Shown here piece after piece: positions 1-9,700 of a DNA stretch of 35,249 nt (its first letter is position 1; every line of letters starts with the position of its first letter). The notes below the pieces were generated by a model that saw only the letters and a list, made by a program, of their open reading frames with translations, did not search any database and was not told the origin of the DNA. Source of the stretch: a virus. The position numbers were made by a program, and so were the translations under genes. The stretch is from positions 1-35,249 of the IMG/VR virus record IMGVR_UViG_3300032156_000045; one strand, 5' to 3'.

Positions 1-71
1 CCGATTGTTTTTGTTGATATATCAAGCCCTAGTATCTTTGGCTTATTTCTTAATTTTAATTCATTCTCCAT
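1..71 (-). CDS. 5' end of a RuvC-like nuclease gene (partial)
   Basis: The minus strand opens with ATG at 71 and runs off the left edge after 23 codons. The peptide starts MENELKLRNKPK and continues ILGLDISTKTIG. A hydrophobic strand followed by an acidic residue and a small/Thr-rich turn is the first motif of the RNase H-fold RuvC/YqgF resolvases, where the Asp (here about residue 17) binds catalytic metal. Large phages often carry such an enzyme to resolve branched DNA before packaging. Only one motif is visible, so another RNase H-fold/ASKHA protein is possible. The gene lies 54 bases downstream of the 678-residue structural gene on the same strand, behind an A/T-rich gap with no Shine-Dalgarno. 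It marks the end of the structural block. Confidence 0.55.
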   Translation of the reverse strand, partial: MENELKLRNKPKILGLDISTKTI

Positions 72-125
72 TTAATTTCGATATTATAAACAATAAATAG
101 AGAATATTTTTTGCTTTGTAAAGAG
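72..125 (-). promoter_or_regulatory. A/T-rich intergenic gap with TATTTATT and TATAAT-like elements
   Basis: This gap separates the 678-residue structural gene from the RuvC-like gene. Read on the minus strand it contains TATTTATT at 99-92, then TTTATAATAT at about 89-80, then the ATG at 71. The TATTTATW word also occurs in three other intergenic gaps of the window. It could be a promoter for the downstream gene, because the function changes here from structural to DNA metabolism. No terminator hairpin is obvious. The assignment rests only on composition and recurrence. Confidence 0.25.
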
Positions 126-2162
126 TTAAATATCAATTTTAACTGCTACTACTTGACTTCCCACTCTAATTACTGGACTAGTTGTCTTTGCCATAACCAA
201 CACATTTTTGTTATCATCTAGTAGCGCAACTTCTGTAAATCTCTTAGGCTTACCTGAAATATATGATGGATTTTGCGTTGTAAGAAAATCAGTTGATGGT
301 AAATTAATTAAAAATCTCATTACTTCAACATCTGTTGCCCTCGCTAATTTAATACTTCCTGTAAACGGTTGTTCGTCGCCAAATTCAGGTAATATGGATG
401 GTTCGTCAGGCAACGGCCCTAGATAATTCTCTAAATCATATCTATCGCCAGTTTCATAATCAGTATTTGTTATAACAAATCTTGCTCCTCTTAGGTTTGC
501 AGGATCAATTATTCCGCCATAGTGATCAGGTATTTGTGCGGTAAAATCAATAGCTACCCATAAAGTGGGATCTGGTTGTTGTCCAGTTACGACCTTTTGT
601 ACTAATATTTTGAATGTGTCTGCAATATATCCTACTGTGGCATCCGCAGGTGATGTTTTCATAAACGTAAAACAATCATTGCTAAATTTAATTGAAACAT
701 CTCCTGTGGTTTCTGTTCCTACAATTTTAGAATAATGATTACAATGCATTCCATTAAGTCCAGAATCATAGCTATAACTAAGGAGATAAGTAACAAAAAC
801 AGTATCACCCGTTCCGCCTAATAATGGAGTATTCGGGTCTCCATTTTCATCACATTTCGAATCTGTCGGCACCATTGATATTCTAGGTATTGGCAATGTA
901 TGTCTCCTATTTGATTTATAATCTAGTATCGCAACTATTTCTTGATCATCAAAAACGATAAGTTGATGATTTACAAAAATTTTACCGACTTTATGCTCAT
1001 TTTCATCCAATAAATATCTAAATTTCATTTGATTTAACCTTGTATCCATCGCAGATGAATTGATATAATAATCAGTCGTATCCATCAAAAATCTACCTCC
1101 AATAGTCGTACCTGTATTTCTATCATAATACATAAAAGGAATATATACTTCAAAATATTCAATATCATCATTTGTTGAATGCGCGATATAATCCTCATAT
1201 TTAAATGTTAAATCAGGATCAATTAAAATGTCGGTTGGCTTGGTAAAATGCAAAATACTTAAAGAATGCTGTTCTTCTGGTAATACCATAATAACATCTC
1301 CAAAAGAATTCGTAATTGTCGTTCCTGTATTAGATGTCTGTCCTGATGATGTATTATATCCAAGAAATTCTTTTGTTGATACATAAACATTGCTTGTGTA
1401 TCCCGATAAACGCTCATCTTCTGTTGGATAATCCAATCCTGCTGGCTTTTGGCTCCAAACATTTTCCAGGTTCCATGAACCTTGCTGAGATGTATTATCC
1501 GTTATTTCGGTGCAAACCACTGTGCTTCCTGAATATTCATTAGATATAACTATAACGGATTGTGGCGTCAAACTTGATAAGTTTGGCATCCCCCTATCTA
1601 AAAATAATGTATTACCCGCAATTGATATTATTTTATAAACCAAAGATGTTGATCCGCTCATTATTACGTCGTTCATTCCTAAATTATGCATCACAACTGT
1701 AATGTATTGAGTATTATTAAATACCGCCCCATTAGGGACATTTAATTGATTTGATCCATCTATTACTGATATGTTAACCACCGCATACGGAGTTATAACT
1801 GATGTTCCATCACCTGTATCACCATCGAATTCAACATATTCTGAAACATATCCCGCTGGCCCCATATTATTTCTAATTGTTTTTGTTTCCGAAAATTGCT
1901 GCGGAATTCCATATGTCGTTCCTGTTAATGTAGATTCTGACACCTTATAAGGATATTTCACTTGAGAATCCTTATCCATTGGTGCTAAAACTTTTTGCGG
2001 TGGATTGGACATGCCATCAAAATCAGAAAATCCATAATCAAATTCAGAATCGCCTATTTGAAAATAAGAAATATTAAAATTACCCTGTGCAATTTTTTTC
2101 CTGCCATAATCGGTAATCCTTGCCGCTAAAATTCCTGAACTGTTTGCTTGTAAAAAACTCAT
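126..2162 (-). CDS. Tail-fibre/baseplate-like structural protein, 678 aa
   Basis: The N-terminus (residues about 12-45: ARITDYGRKKIAQGN, then FQIGDSEFDYGF) follows the pattern LTxxGRxxIAxG...xxxGDxExxY. That pattern recalls the N-termini of phage tail-collar/fibre proteins, where it attaches the fibre to the baseplate. The extreme C-terminus (FTEVALLDDNKNVLVMAKT) resembles the 'TEIALFDxxGNLVAxA' end of the same kind of fibre/baseplate modules. The middle is beta-rich, Gly/Thr/Asp-rich and unrecognised. There is no signal peptide, membrane segment or Thr-Pro linker, unlike its neighbours. It is the last gene of the structural run, 20 bases after the 585-residue gene. The start ATG at 2162 is preceded by AAATAAGAT and no Shine-Dalgarno. 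A structural role is likely; the exact position in the particle is unknown. Confidence 0.7.
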   Translation of the reverse strand: MSFLQANSSGILAARITDYGRKKIAQGNFNISYFQIGDSEFDYGFSDFDGMSNPPQKVLAPMDKDSQVKYPYKVSESTLTGTTYGIPQQFSETKTIRNNMGPAGYVSEYVEFDGDTGDGTSVITPYAVVNISVIDGSNQLNVPNGAVFNNTQYITVVMHNLGMNDVIMSGSTSLVYKIISIAGNTLFLDRGMPNLSSLTPQSVIVISNEYSGSTVVCTEITDNTSQQGSWNLENVWSQKPAGLDYPTEDERLSGYTSNVYVSTKEFLGYNTSSGQTSNTGTTITNSFGDVIMVLPEEQHSLSILHFTKPTDILIDPDLTFKYEDYIAHSTNDDIEYFEVYIPFMYYDRNTGTTIGGRFLMDTTDYYINSSAMDTRLNQMKFRYLLDENEHKVGKIFVNHQLIVFDDQEIVAILDYKSNRRHTLPIPRISMVPTDSKCDENGDPNTPLLGGTGDTVFVTYLLSYSYDSGLNGMHCNHYSKIVGTETTGDVSIKFSNDCFTFMKTSPADATVGYIADTFKILVQKVVTGQQPDPTLWVAIDFTAQIPDHYGGIIDPANLRGARFVITNTDYETGDRYDLENYLGPLPDEPSILPEFGDEQPFTGSIKLARATDVEVMRFLINLPSTDFLTTQNPSYISGKPKRFTEVALLDDNKNVLVMAKTTSPVIRVGSQVVAVKIDI

Positions 2163-2182
2163 ATCTTATTTAATTATTAGTT

Positions 2183-3940
2183 TTAACATATTCCGCTACC
2201 ATAGTATATTGATATTCCATATCTAGTATCAACGCCAGTAAAAGTATATGCATTATTATTAGTTGTCCAACAATGGCCACCACTTATTATTATATGTTCT
2301 CCCATTGAAACCCCAGTAAGAGTAACGATAACATTATATGACGCTCCTAATTGTAATGTCGATCCAGCGCTCTGTTGTCCTGCTGTTATTGGATAATATG
2401 GCGTGACGTCATTAACCAATACTCCATTTATCGCAACAGCACTAATACCGTACACGCCATTACTATTGGTAATCATTACTGATTGTCCAATTTTTGACGG
2501 CGTTGGAGACGGCGTTTTTGACCGCGTTGGAGACGGTGAACTCGGTGGACTCTCACCACTACAAGCTACGTTACATGTGTCATATGGGCCCCTACTTATT
2601 GTTAATGGCGAACCTCCAATAGGCTGTATAGTATTAACTAATAATACTTTTGCTCCACCATCGGTTGTATAATAATATTTCCCAATTGTTAGAAAAACTG
2701 TTGTTTGTATGTGAGCTGAACCAATAGTACCAGTGCAATTTCCGCCAGAACATCCATAAAATGTAACGCCATATCCCCAAATTGTGGACGAAGCACTTGG
2801 CGTTCTAGATGGCGTTAGTGTCATAGACGGTGTTTTAGATGGCGTTTTAGACATCGATAATGACGGCGTTTTTGATGGCGTCATTGACGGCGTTTTTGAT
2901 GGCGTCATTGACGGCGTTTTTGATGGCGTCATTGACGGCGTTTTTGATGGCGTCATTGACGGCGTTTTTGATGGCGTTTTTGATATCGTTATTGATGGTG
3001 TTGCTGATGGCGTTATTAATGGCGTTATTGATGGTGTTTTTGATGGTGTTACTAACGCTGGCGTTTTTGATGGTGTCGAAGACCGCGTTATAGATGGTGT
3101 TGGAGATTCCGTCATATATGGCGTTGAAAACGGCGTTTTAGATGGCGTTTTTGATATCGACATTGACGGAGTTTTTGATGGCGTCGGAGATGGCGTCATC
3201 AATGCTGGTGTTTTTGATGGTGTTGGCGTTACTGATATCGTTGAAGATTTTGTTATGGCTGGCGTTGCAGATGGCGTTTGAGACATCGTTTTTGATATCG
3301 ACACTGACGGCATTATTGATGGCGTTGGAGACGGCGTCGGATTAATTGAATTTAATACTATCAAAAATCGTCGATTAGGTGATAAAAATGTATTACTAAC
3401 ATTAATTGTTTTACCTGTATTCGGAAGAATTGTGTCTGAAAAAACAAATGGCGAAACAGAATCACTATCTCTAATTATCAATATATAGGATAATGCGTTA
3501 ACAATCTCGTTGTTAAAAATTTCAACATTTGTTGTATCTTCAACCGTGGTTCCTGTGTTTATATGATAATATATAGATTCGCCCTGATCTGGTAATGGAA
3601 TAAATGAAATTGGTCCAAATGATGCTGATGTAATATCAATACTTCCAGATTCTGGAAAAAACTCATTGGATATTTTCACATCTGAATATAAATGTTCCAT
3701 TGTTGATCCTGAACACCCAATACCACGATCGCCAGTATTTTCCAGCATAATTCCATACGATTCATCATTTATTGTAATTGTATGACCTGGAAATATTAAA
3801 CTTGATAATGGTACATTGGATTCAATTAGAAAAGGAACTGGCTCTGGATATCCATTAAGATCGTATCTATATTCGTAAATATTGAAACTACCGGCATCTG
3901 TGGTTGACGGAATTACTATTATTGTTACTTGATCTGCCAT
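2183..3940 (-). CDS. Modular adhesin-like protein with long Thr-Pro-Ser linker, 585 aa
   Basis: Four parts can be seen. Residues 1-200 form an unrecognised beta-rich domain. Residues 201-386 are a Thr/Pro/Ser array with units TPSK, TPSM, SISKTPS and KTPALVTPS. Residues 388-462 form a small Cys-containing domain (GVTFYGCSGGNC...YDTCNVAC). After a second short linker (463-483), residues 484-585 form a Gly-rich beta domain ending YYGSGIC. The Cys domain matches the C-terminal domain of the neighbouring 245-residue protein (FYNCS...LTVDKFYRLDD...YDNAC), so the two genes share a distal module behind unrelated N-termini. There is no signal peptide. The 46-base gap upstream carries TATTTATA. It is most likely a tail adhesin or decoration protein; no family is recognised for the N-terminus. 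Confidence 0.7.
   Translation of the reverse strand: MADQVTIIVIPSTTDAGSFNIYEYRYDLNGYPEPVPFLIESNVPLSSLIFPGHTITINDESYGIMLENTGDRGIGCSGSTMEHLYSDVKISNEFFPESGSIDITSASFGPISFIPLPDQGESIYYHINTGTTVEDTTNVEIFNNEIVNALSYILIIRDSDSVSPFVFSDTILPNTGKTINVSNTFLSPNRRFLIVLNSINPTPSPTPSIMPSVSISKTMSQTPSATPAITKSSTISVTPTPSKTPALMTPSPTPSKTPSMSISKTPSKTPFSTPYMTESPTPSITRSSTPSKTPALVTPSKTPSITPLITPSATPSITISKTPSKTPSMTPSKTPSMTPSKTPSMTPSKTPSMTPSKTPSLSMSKTPSKTPSMTLTPSRTPSASSTIWGYGVTFYGCSGGNCTGTIGSAHIQTTVFLTIGKYYYTTDGGAKVLLVNTIQPIGGSPLTISRGPYDTCNVACSGESPPSSPSPTRSKTPSPTPSKIGQSVMITNSNGVYGISAVAINGVLVNDVTPYYPITAGQQSAGSTLQLGASYNVIVTLTGVSMGEHIIISGGHCWTTNNNAYTFTGVDTRYGISIYYGSGIC
2492..2554 (-). repeat. Short second Thr-Pro-Ser linker in the 585-residue protein
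   Basis: Encodes residues 463-483 (SPPSSPSPTRSKTPSPTPSK). It separates the Cys-containing domain from the C-terminal Gly-rich domain. It uses the same words as the long linker, showing that the spacer is placed between individual modules and not only after the N-terminus. Confidence 0.75.
2783..3340 (-). repeat. Thr-Pro-Ser coding repeat array of the 585-residue protein
   Basis: About 558 bases encode residues 201-386. On the plus strand the array reads as variations on GATGGCGTTTTT. On the coding strand Thr-Pro is mostly ACGCCA or ACACCA, with Lys and Ser between. The unit is 4 residues (12 bases), with interspersed SISKTPS heptads. KTPALxTPS occurs twice in this array and again in the 1273- and 535-residue genes. 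Confidence 0.9.
2862..2981 (-). repeat. Four perfect tandem 24-base copies plus a diverged fifth
   Basis: Within the linker array, a 24-base unit starting GACGGCGTTTTTGATGGCGT on the plus strand repeats without change at 2862-2885, 2886-2909, 2910-2933 and 2934-2957. A fifth copy at 2958-2981 has two changes at its end. It encodes SKTPSMTP repeated. Perfect identity including third positions implies recent expansion by slippage or unequal recombination, unlike the rest of the array, which has diverged. Confidence 0.92.
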
Positions 3941-3986
3941 TATTTCCTAATATATTGTTTAATATAAATATCCGTTTTTAAAAATG
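3941..3986 (-). promoter_or_regulatory. Intergenic gap with TATTTATA element
   Basis: This 46-base A/T-rich gap lies upstream of the 585-residue gene. The minus strand reads TATTTATA at 3970-3963, 22 bases before the ATG at 3940, then an A/T-rich leader with TTAGGAAATA just before the start. The AGGA lies 7 bases before the ATG and is the nearest thing to a Shine-Dalgarno in the window. The gap may hold a promoter; it is recognised by recurrence only. Confidence 0.25.
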
Positions 3987-4724
3987 TTATGATGCACATG
4001 CGTTATCATAGCTATCATATCCAATTACAGGCTCAGTAAGAACAATAGAGTCTGGCCCTGTGATATAAACATCATATATATATACAATATCGGCGCTTGG
4101 GTCATCCAATCTATAGAATTTATCCACCGTTAAATTAACGGATGTGTTTATTCCGGCAAATCCTATTGGATATTCTATTGAACAATTATAAAATGCCGCC
4201 TTATAATAAAAAACTGTTTGCGATGTTGATGGCGATATTGTTGGAGTTATCGTTGGTGTTGCTGATATTGATAACGATGGCGATGGCGTTGCTGATATCG
4301 ATAATGACGGCGATATCGTTGCTGATATTGATAATGACGGCGTTACGGTTGGCGTTACTGATGGCGTTGCTGATATTGATAACGATGGCGTTACGGTAGG
4401 CGTTATTGACATACTAGGTGTTGGGGGCGCGCCTAATCTATATGCTATTTCATCATTTATTAGAATATTTTTAACCATCCATCTTTCTGGATATTCGATT
4501 TCTTGCCCCATAATCCAATATACTTGACCATAAACGAAATCGCCAATTAAATCTATTGTTGTTGTTCCTCCCGTAAATATTTGACCATAATCCGTATATC
4601 CACTATTAAGTGGATATGGATTAATACCAGGTGGGAATCCTACCACATCTGTTCCGGCTTTATAATATATTCTAAAGTCGTTTGGTATTGTAATTTCGGT
4701 TATTTTTATTCTAATATTGCCCAT
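3987..4724 (-). CDS. Small modular adhesin-like protein with Thr-Pro-Ser linker, 245 aa
   Basis: This is the shortest linker protein. Residues 1-99 form a beta-rich N-terminal domain with no recognised family. Residues 100-170 are a linker of PTVTPSLSISATPS units. Residues 171-245 form a Cys-containing C-terminal domain. That domain aligns by eye with residues 388-462 of the downstream 585-residue protein: FY-CS, then V-LT--K-Y, a DD/DGG-A-V turn, and Y-D-C/Y-D-NAC at the end. The two proteins differ upstream of the linker. There is no signal peptide or membrane segment. The gene sits 46 bases before the 585-residue gene and 22 bases after the lipoprotein gene. It is probably a tail adhesin or minor structural protein. 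Confidence 0.65.
   Translation of the reverse strand: MGNIRIKITEITIPNDFRIYYKAGTDVVGFPPGINPYPLNSGYTDYGQIFTGGTTTIDLIGDFVYGQVYWIMGQEIEYPERWMVKNILINDEIAYRLGAPPTPSMSITPTVTPSLSISATPSVTPTVTPSLSISATISPSLSISATPSPSLSISATPTITPTISPSTSQTVFYYKAAFYNCSIEYPIGFAGINTSVNLTVDKFYRLDDPSADIVYIYDVYITGPDSIVLTEPVIGYDSYDNACAS
4215..4427 (-). repeat. Thr-Pro-Ser coding repeat array of the 245-residue protein
   Basis: Encodes residues 100-170, dominated by TPSLSISAT units about 7-8 residues long. On the plus strand this appears as repeats of GATATTGATAAcGATGGCGTT with scattered substitutions. The same 21-base block occurs in the 1273-, 535-, 396- and 585-residue genes. Confidence 0.88.
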
Positions 4725-4746
4725 TATATTATTTAAATTTTATATC

Positions 4747-6681
4747 TTATGGTATATATTCATAAACTCCAATTTCTGGCGGATTATTTACGTTTGATCC
4801 GTCATAATCTTTTGATAATCCAACATCTATTCCATTATTTATTGCAGGGGAGCCTGGTTGTAAATGAAAATTAGTAGAAGATACAAATAATGGATTATCA
4901 GTATAATTATTCCGCGTGGTATTGTTTGTTGGCGACATTCCATTAAGATAAATTATATCATTATTTGCGTCGCCATAAAAAATATTATTTTCTATAGATA
5001 AATTGTCTATTGTTGTACCGCCTTCTCCATTACCATAGATTGAGCAATAATCAAAATTATAAATGATGTTATTTTGTATAGTAACATTGGTACTATGATC
5101 CGAATCTGGAAGCTCAATCCCCCACCTTGTGGTTGCTGATGAAGATCCAGTAAAAACATTATTCAAAATTTGTATATTATCAATAACTCCTGTTAATATA
5201 TGATCACAAACATCACAACCCCAATTAATTCCCCATCCTTTTGAATTTAACCCATTCGCCCCGATATTCTCAAAAATATTATATGATACCCTTATATTTT
5301 TTGTACTTACATTAGGATATTCAGTATTAACCATAAAACCTTGTGCAACATTTTTGATATGATTATATTCAATGATTACATCGTTAGTAATATGTTCTAG
5401 CAAAATTCCGCGAATATTTTCTCCAGCCAAAAGAGTTGTCTGCCCAATATTATTATTATGTATCCACACACAATACTCACTAGAACCCTTACCTAATGCT
5501 CGACAAATATCTATTGATCCTATTATATCATTATTATATATTTCCACTCCGCCTAGTGCGTTCCACATCTCAATAGCAAAATCCCAATGAGTTGATCCTG
5601 CAGATGGCCATCCATGAAGATACTTATGATGAATTGTGTTTTTATAGATTTTTAAATTTTTATTGAATCCCTCAACCATTCCAATACAATTTCCGTTTGC
5701 TCCATTTGATTTATTTTCAGTCATTGTGTTATTATAAACTAACATTCCATCGGTTCCAGTAATATGAAGAGCATCTCCTTTTGAATCTTCATTAAAATAT
5801 CCCGCACAATTAGTAACAATGTTATTATGAAATTCACATCCAGTGGCCCATCTATCATCTGGCGGCTCGCCATTATAGTATTTAATCCCAAACATTTTGA
5901 AATTAACAAATGTACAATTATATATTTTTACATTTCCTCTAAATCTTATTGTAATGGCGCCATATGCTGTTTGATTATTTCCATCCATTTTTATGCCTGA
6001 AATATGCTGATTACCATTTGTGTTTTCCGACCCGCTCTCTAAATGTATAGTAAATCCTGTTCCAGACATAATAGACTTAATTATTGATGTTGGGCCATCT
6101 CCCTCGATGCTGACGCCAGGCGCTAATCGGCATTGATCTTTTTCTGCTATTGTGCCAGGATTTATATGAATAATATTTCCTGATTTTGTTGCTTTTGTAC
6201 AAGCATATGAAAGTGTTGCAAAAGGGGCATTTATTGATCCGTTATTAATATTACTTCCAGTGTGAGATACATAATATGTTCCTGTAACACCTGACGATGT
6301 AGTGGTAAAAGAAACTTGAGATCCGTAACTTATTCCAATAGAATTTATTGCGTATGCTCTAATATAATATGTGGTACTAGAGGTTAAATTCACTAACGGA
6401 ATTATAAAAATACCAGTACCACCGTCATCACTAATTTTAGTACCCATTAAGACCGTTGGATTAGAAACGGTGCTCCAACATATACCTCTATCTATAATTG
6501 CTTTGTCTCCGCTTTTTACCACACAACCTCCACTAATAGCAGATGTAGATGTAATGAATGTTGCTTCTGTTGTTGTTACTTCTGGAACAGTTGGTTGATC
6601 AGGAGTGATAACTTTTTTTTCACAATAAAATAATTGTGATGCTATAAATAAAAAAATAAAAAAAATAGTTTTTGATTTCAT
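4747..6681 (-). CDS. Predicted lipoprotein with FN3-like and right-handed beta-helix domains, 644 aa
   Basis: The N-terminus MKSKTIFFIFLFIASQLFYC is a charged start, a hydrophobic core and a Cys at residue 20 followed by EKK, which looks like a type II (lipoprotein) signal peptide. The lipobox LFYC is atypical at the -1 position. Residues 33-128 match the FN3-like domain common in Bacteroidetes surface proteins (ITSTSAISGG, RGICWS, TTYYIRAYAINS, GSQVSFTT). Residues 135-644 form a parallel beta-helix of the pectate-lyase/DUF1565 type, rich in NNxI and YNNxI rungs. This helix is paralogous to residues 1-528 of the 1273-residue protein immediately upstream, with long identical DNA runs. A secreted lipoprotein is unusual inside a tail gene cluster. 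It could be displayed on the infected cell, or be a host-derived fusion. The role is unknown; glycan binding or cleavage is plausible for the helix. Confidence 0.75.
   Translation of the reverse strand: MKSKTIFFIFLFIASQLFYCEKKVITPDQPTVPEVTTTEATFITSTSAISGGCVVKSGDKAIIDRGICWSTVSNPTVLMGTKISDDGGTGIFIIPLVNLTSSTTYYIRAYAINSIGISYGSQVSFTTTSSGVTGTYYVSHTGSNINNGSINAPFATLSYACTKATKSGNIIHINPGTIAEKDQCRLAPGVSIEGDGPTSIIKSIMSGTGFTIHLESGSENTNGNQHISGIKMDGNNQTAYGAITIRFRGNVKIYNCTFVNFKMFGIKYYNGEPPDDRWATGCEFHNNIVTNCAGYFNEDSKGDALHITGTDGMLVYNNTMTENKSNGANGNCIGMVEGFNKNLKIYKNTIHHKYLHGWPSAGSTHWDFAIEMWNALGGVEIYNNDIIGSIDICRALGKGSSEYCVWIHNNNIGQTTLLAGENIRGILLEHITNDVIIEYNHIKNVAQGFMVNTEYPNVSTKNIRVSYNIFENIGANGLNSKGWGINWGCDVCDHILTGVIDNIQILNNVFTGSSSATTRWGIELPDSDHSTNVTIQNNIIYNFDYCSIYGNGEGGTTIDNLSIENNIFYGDANNDIIYLNGMSPTNNTTRNNYTDNPLFVSSTNFHLQPGSPAINNGIDVGLSKDYDGSNVNNPPEIGVYEYIP
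5447..5478 (-). repeat. 32-base identical segment shared with the adjacent beta-helix gene
   Basis: These 32 bases are identical to 9679-9710 in the 1273-residue gene. Both encode the beta-helix rung around EYCVWIHNNNIGQ. Further long matches occur nearby, for example the segment around 5160-5190 versus 9368-9400. Identity at synonymous positions implies a recent duplication or gene conversion between the two neighbouring genes. Confidence 0.85.
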
Positions 6682-6704
6682 TAAACATCGATTATTATAT
6701 TATG

Positions 6705-9700
6705 TTATGCATATATTCGTGCTCCTACCTGCCATAATCCATTTTGATCTTGTGTTGCTGGCGATACGCCCACAGTCCATACAGCTGAAGTTGATAATCC
6801 AGTTTGAAATTCGGATCCAACACTACTTGTTCCATAATTTAATCTTGCCGTTGGAACAAAATTGGTTGTATCAATGAAATTTGGATTTATGTCTATGCGA
6901 GAATGTGTATCATATCCTAATGCCTGCCACTGGGCGAAGTTATATGATGTCGTAGATCCATCATTTGCGGCAATTTGAAATATAGGCGCTCCAGACGAAC
7001 AATAGAAAATATTATAATCACTCACAAATCCAGTTCGAGAATTATTGTAAATTTTTATCATTACTACGCTCGATGTGGCATAAAAAATATTATTATATAT
7101 CTTAGTGTTGGTAGATCCTAGTGATGGAGTATAATCTCCATTTGGCGATATCAATATAAAGTACATACTTTGGCCATCGCTGCTATAAAATGTATTGTTA
7201 ATAAATTTTATACCATTTATTCCTTTAACTCTTCCCGCAAAATGGCCATTTTTAACGATATTATATGACGCCCCTCCATAGGTATTTGTCATATAGTTGC
7301 CTCCACTATCGCCAGATTTATATATGATACCATATGGCGCTGTTTGTAAATAATTGTATTTTACTGCTGCATTTATATTATAACCAACAATAACTCCATG
7401 AGTAATAATACCACCATATGATCCGCCAGCCCATACAATCTTATTTCCAGATACAACCTCTCCATCCATCCAATTGCTTGAGGAGCCAGGACCATCATCT
7501 CCTAATTGAACAACATATCCGCCTGTATTTATGGAACTAACATAATTGTTTCTAAATATAAAATTAGATGGCCCGCTAATATCTTTTGTGTACTTATAAC
7601 ATGCATATCCGGTATCAGATGTGGGATTATTATCTACCACATTCATTCCTTCAACTATATCATATCCTCCCGATAACGGCGATGTTGACGGCGTTCTGGA
7701 TATTGATAAGGATGGTGTTTTCGATGGCGTTTTCGATGGCGTTATTGATGTCGTTTTGGATATTGATAAGGATGGTGTTACTGTTGACGTTATTGATGGG
7801 GTTCTAGATATTGATAAGGACGGTGTTTTAGATGGCGTTATCGATGGCGTTTTTGATGGCGTTAGAAATGGCGTTTTCGATGGCGTTATGGATATTGATC
7901 TCGATGGCGTTTTTGATGGTGTTCTAGACGGCGTTACCAATGCTGGCGTTTTGGTCGGCGTTGGCGTTGGTGATTTAGATATCGACAATGATGGTGTTAC
8001 TGTTGATGTTATTGATGGCGTTAAAAATGGCGTTACCGATGGGGTTCCAGATATTGATAATGATGGAGTTACTGTTGGCGTTATAGACACTGTTTCAGAT
8101 ATTGATAATGACGGCGTAACTGTTAGCGTTTTAGTTGGCGTAATTGTTGGCGATTCTGCTGGCTCCATCGACGACGTTGTTGTTGGTGTTACTGTCATCG
8201 TTGGAGTTAGTGATGGTATTATTACTCCCGCTGGCAATTCTAATGTGCAATTTGCACTATCAACAAAAATTAATGTATAATTTCCCAATGTGATACCTGT
8301 AAAACAATATGTACCTGGTATGTAATGTATATTATCAGGCGCGACTGAAGGAGAAATTGAAACTGTTATTGGGTATTCTCCATAGCTTAATGTGTAACAT
8401 ATTGTAATGGTGCCAGCAGATTTAGTTTCGCTTGGCGTTATTGATGGCGTTTTTGATGGCGATAAAAATGGTGTTTTTGACGGCGTTATAGATACTGATA
8501 ATGTTGGCGTTATTGATGGCGTTATTGATGGCGTTTTAGATATCGATAATGATGGGGTTATAGATGGAGTTATAGATGGGGTTATAGATGGCGATAAAAA
8601 TGGCGTTACTGATGGCGTTGCAGATATTGATAGAGATGGCGTTTTTGATGGCGTTTTGGATATCGATAGAGATGGAGTTACTGTCGACGTTGATGATGGC
8701 GTTATTGATTGCGATATTGGCGGTATTATTGGTGGTGTTGTTGATGGCGTTCTGGATATCGATAACGATGGCGTTTTCGATGGTGTTAACGACGGTGATA
8801 AATGCGGTGTTGTTGACGGCGTTCTAGATATTGATCGAGATGGCGTTTTCGATGGAGTTATAGTTGGCGTTTTAGATATCGATAATGACGGCGTTTTTGT
8901 TGGCGTTTTTGTTGGCGTTAGCGATGGTGATGCGGCCGCACCGACATATTCATATACACCAATTTCAGGAGGATTACCTATAACATTGCCGTCCATATCC
9001 AGCGTTCCTGTAAGTCCAACATCAATGCCAGCATCATAAGCTGGAGAAAAAATAGAACTCAAACGATAATTAGGCTCAGTTTCGGATAAAGAAATAAATA
9101 ATGGATTTGTTTTTATTGGTGTAACTGGCGTATAATGTGTTGGAGTTATGCCATTAAATCGAACATTATCACTATAACCATTGCTATAGAATATATTATG
9201 ATCAATAGCAAGAGTATCTATTGTTACCCCACCTAAGGACCCTTGAGAGGCATATAAGGGAGCATAATCGAAATTATAAACTATATTATTCCTTACTATT
9301 ACATTAGTTGCCTTACCTGAATCTGGAAGTTCGATCCCCCACATTGTGGTTGCCGCTGAAGCGGCACTAAAAACATTATTCAAAATTTGTATATTATTAA
9401 TAGTGGTCGTTTCAACATGATCACAAACATCACAACCCCAATAAAATCCCCATCCCCTAGAACTTAGATTTGATGTCCCTATATTGTGAAAAATATTATA
9501 TGATATTCTTACATTTGTTACATTTACAGGGGGTTTATCCGGCGGCCCATATTGAGTATTAACATGAAAAGCTTGCGCGACATTTTTCACGAAATTGTGC
9601 TCAATAATTACGTCATTAACGCTAGATTCAAGTAAGAATCCATAAGTATATTCTGATGACATAAGAGCTGGCTGTCCGATATTATTATTATGTATCCACA

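Noticed and set aside
2862-2981. Possible CRISPR array because of 24-base direct repeats.
   Set aside because: The copies are directly tandem with no spacers, lie in frame inside a gene, and no cas genes are present.
2784-3281. Plus-strand open frame encoding Asp-Gly-Val repeats, resembling calcium-binding or adhesin repeats; similar frames at 7621-8280, 8407-9039 and 15625-16179.
   Set aside because: They are exact antisense shadows of the Thr-Pro-Ser arrays. They begin and end with the arrays, have no independent start context, and the minus-strand frame extends far beyond on both sides with recognisable domains.
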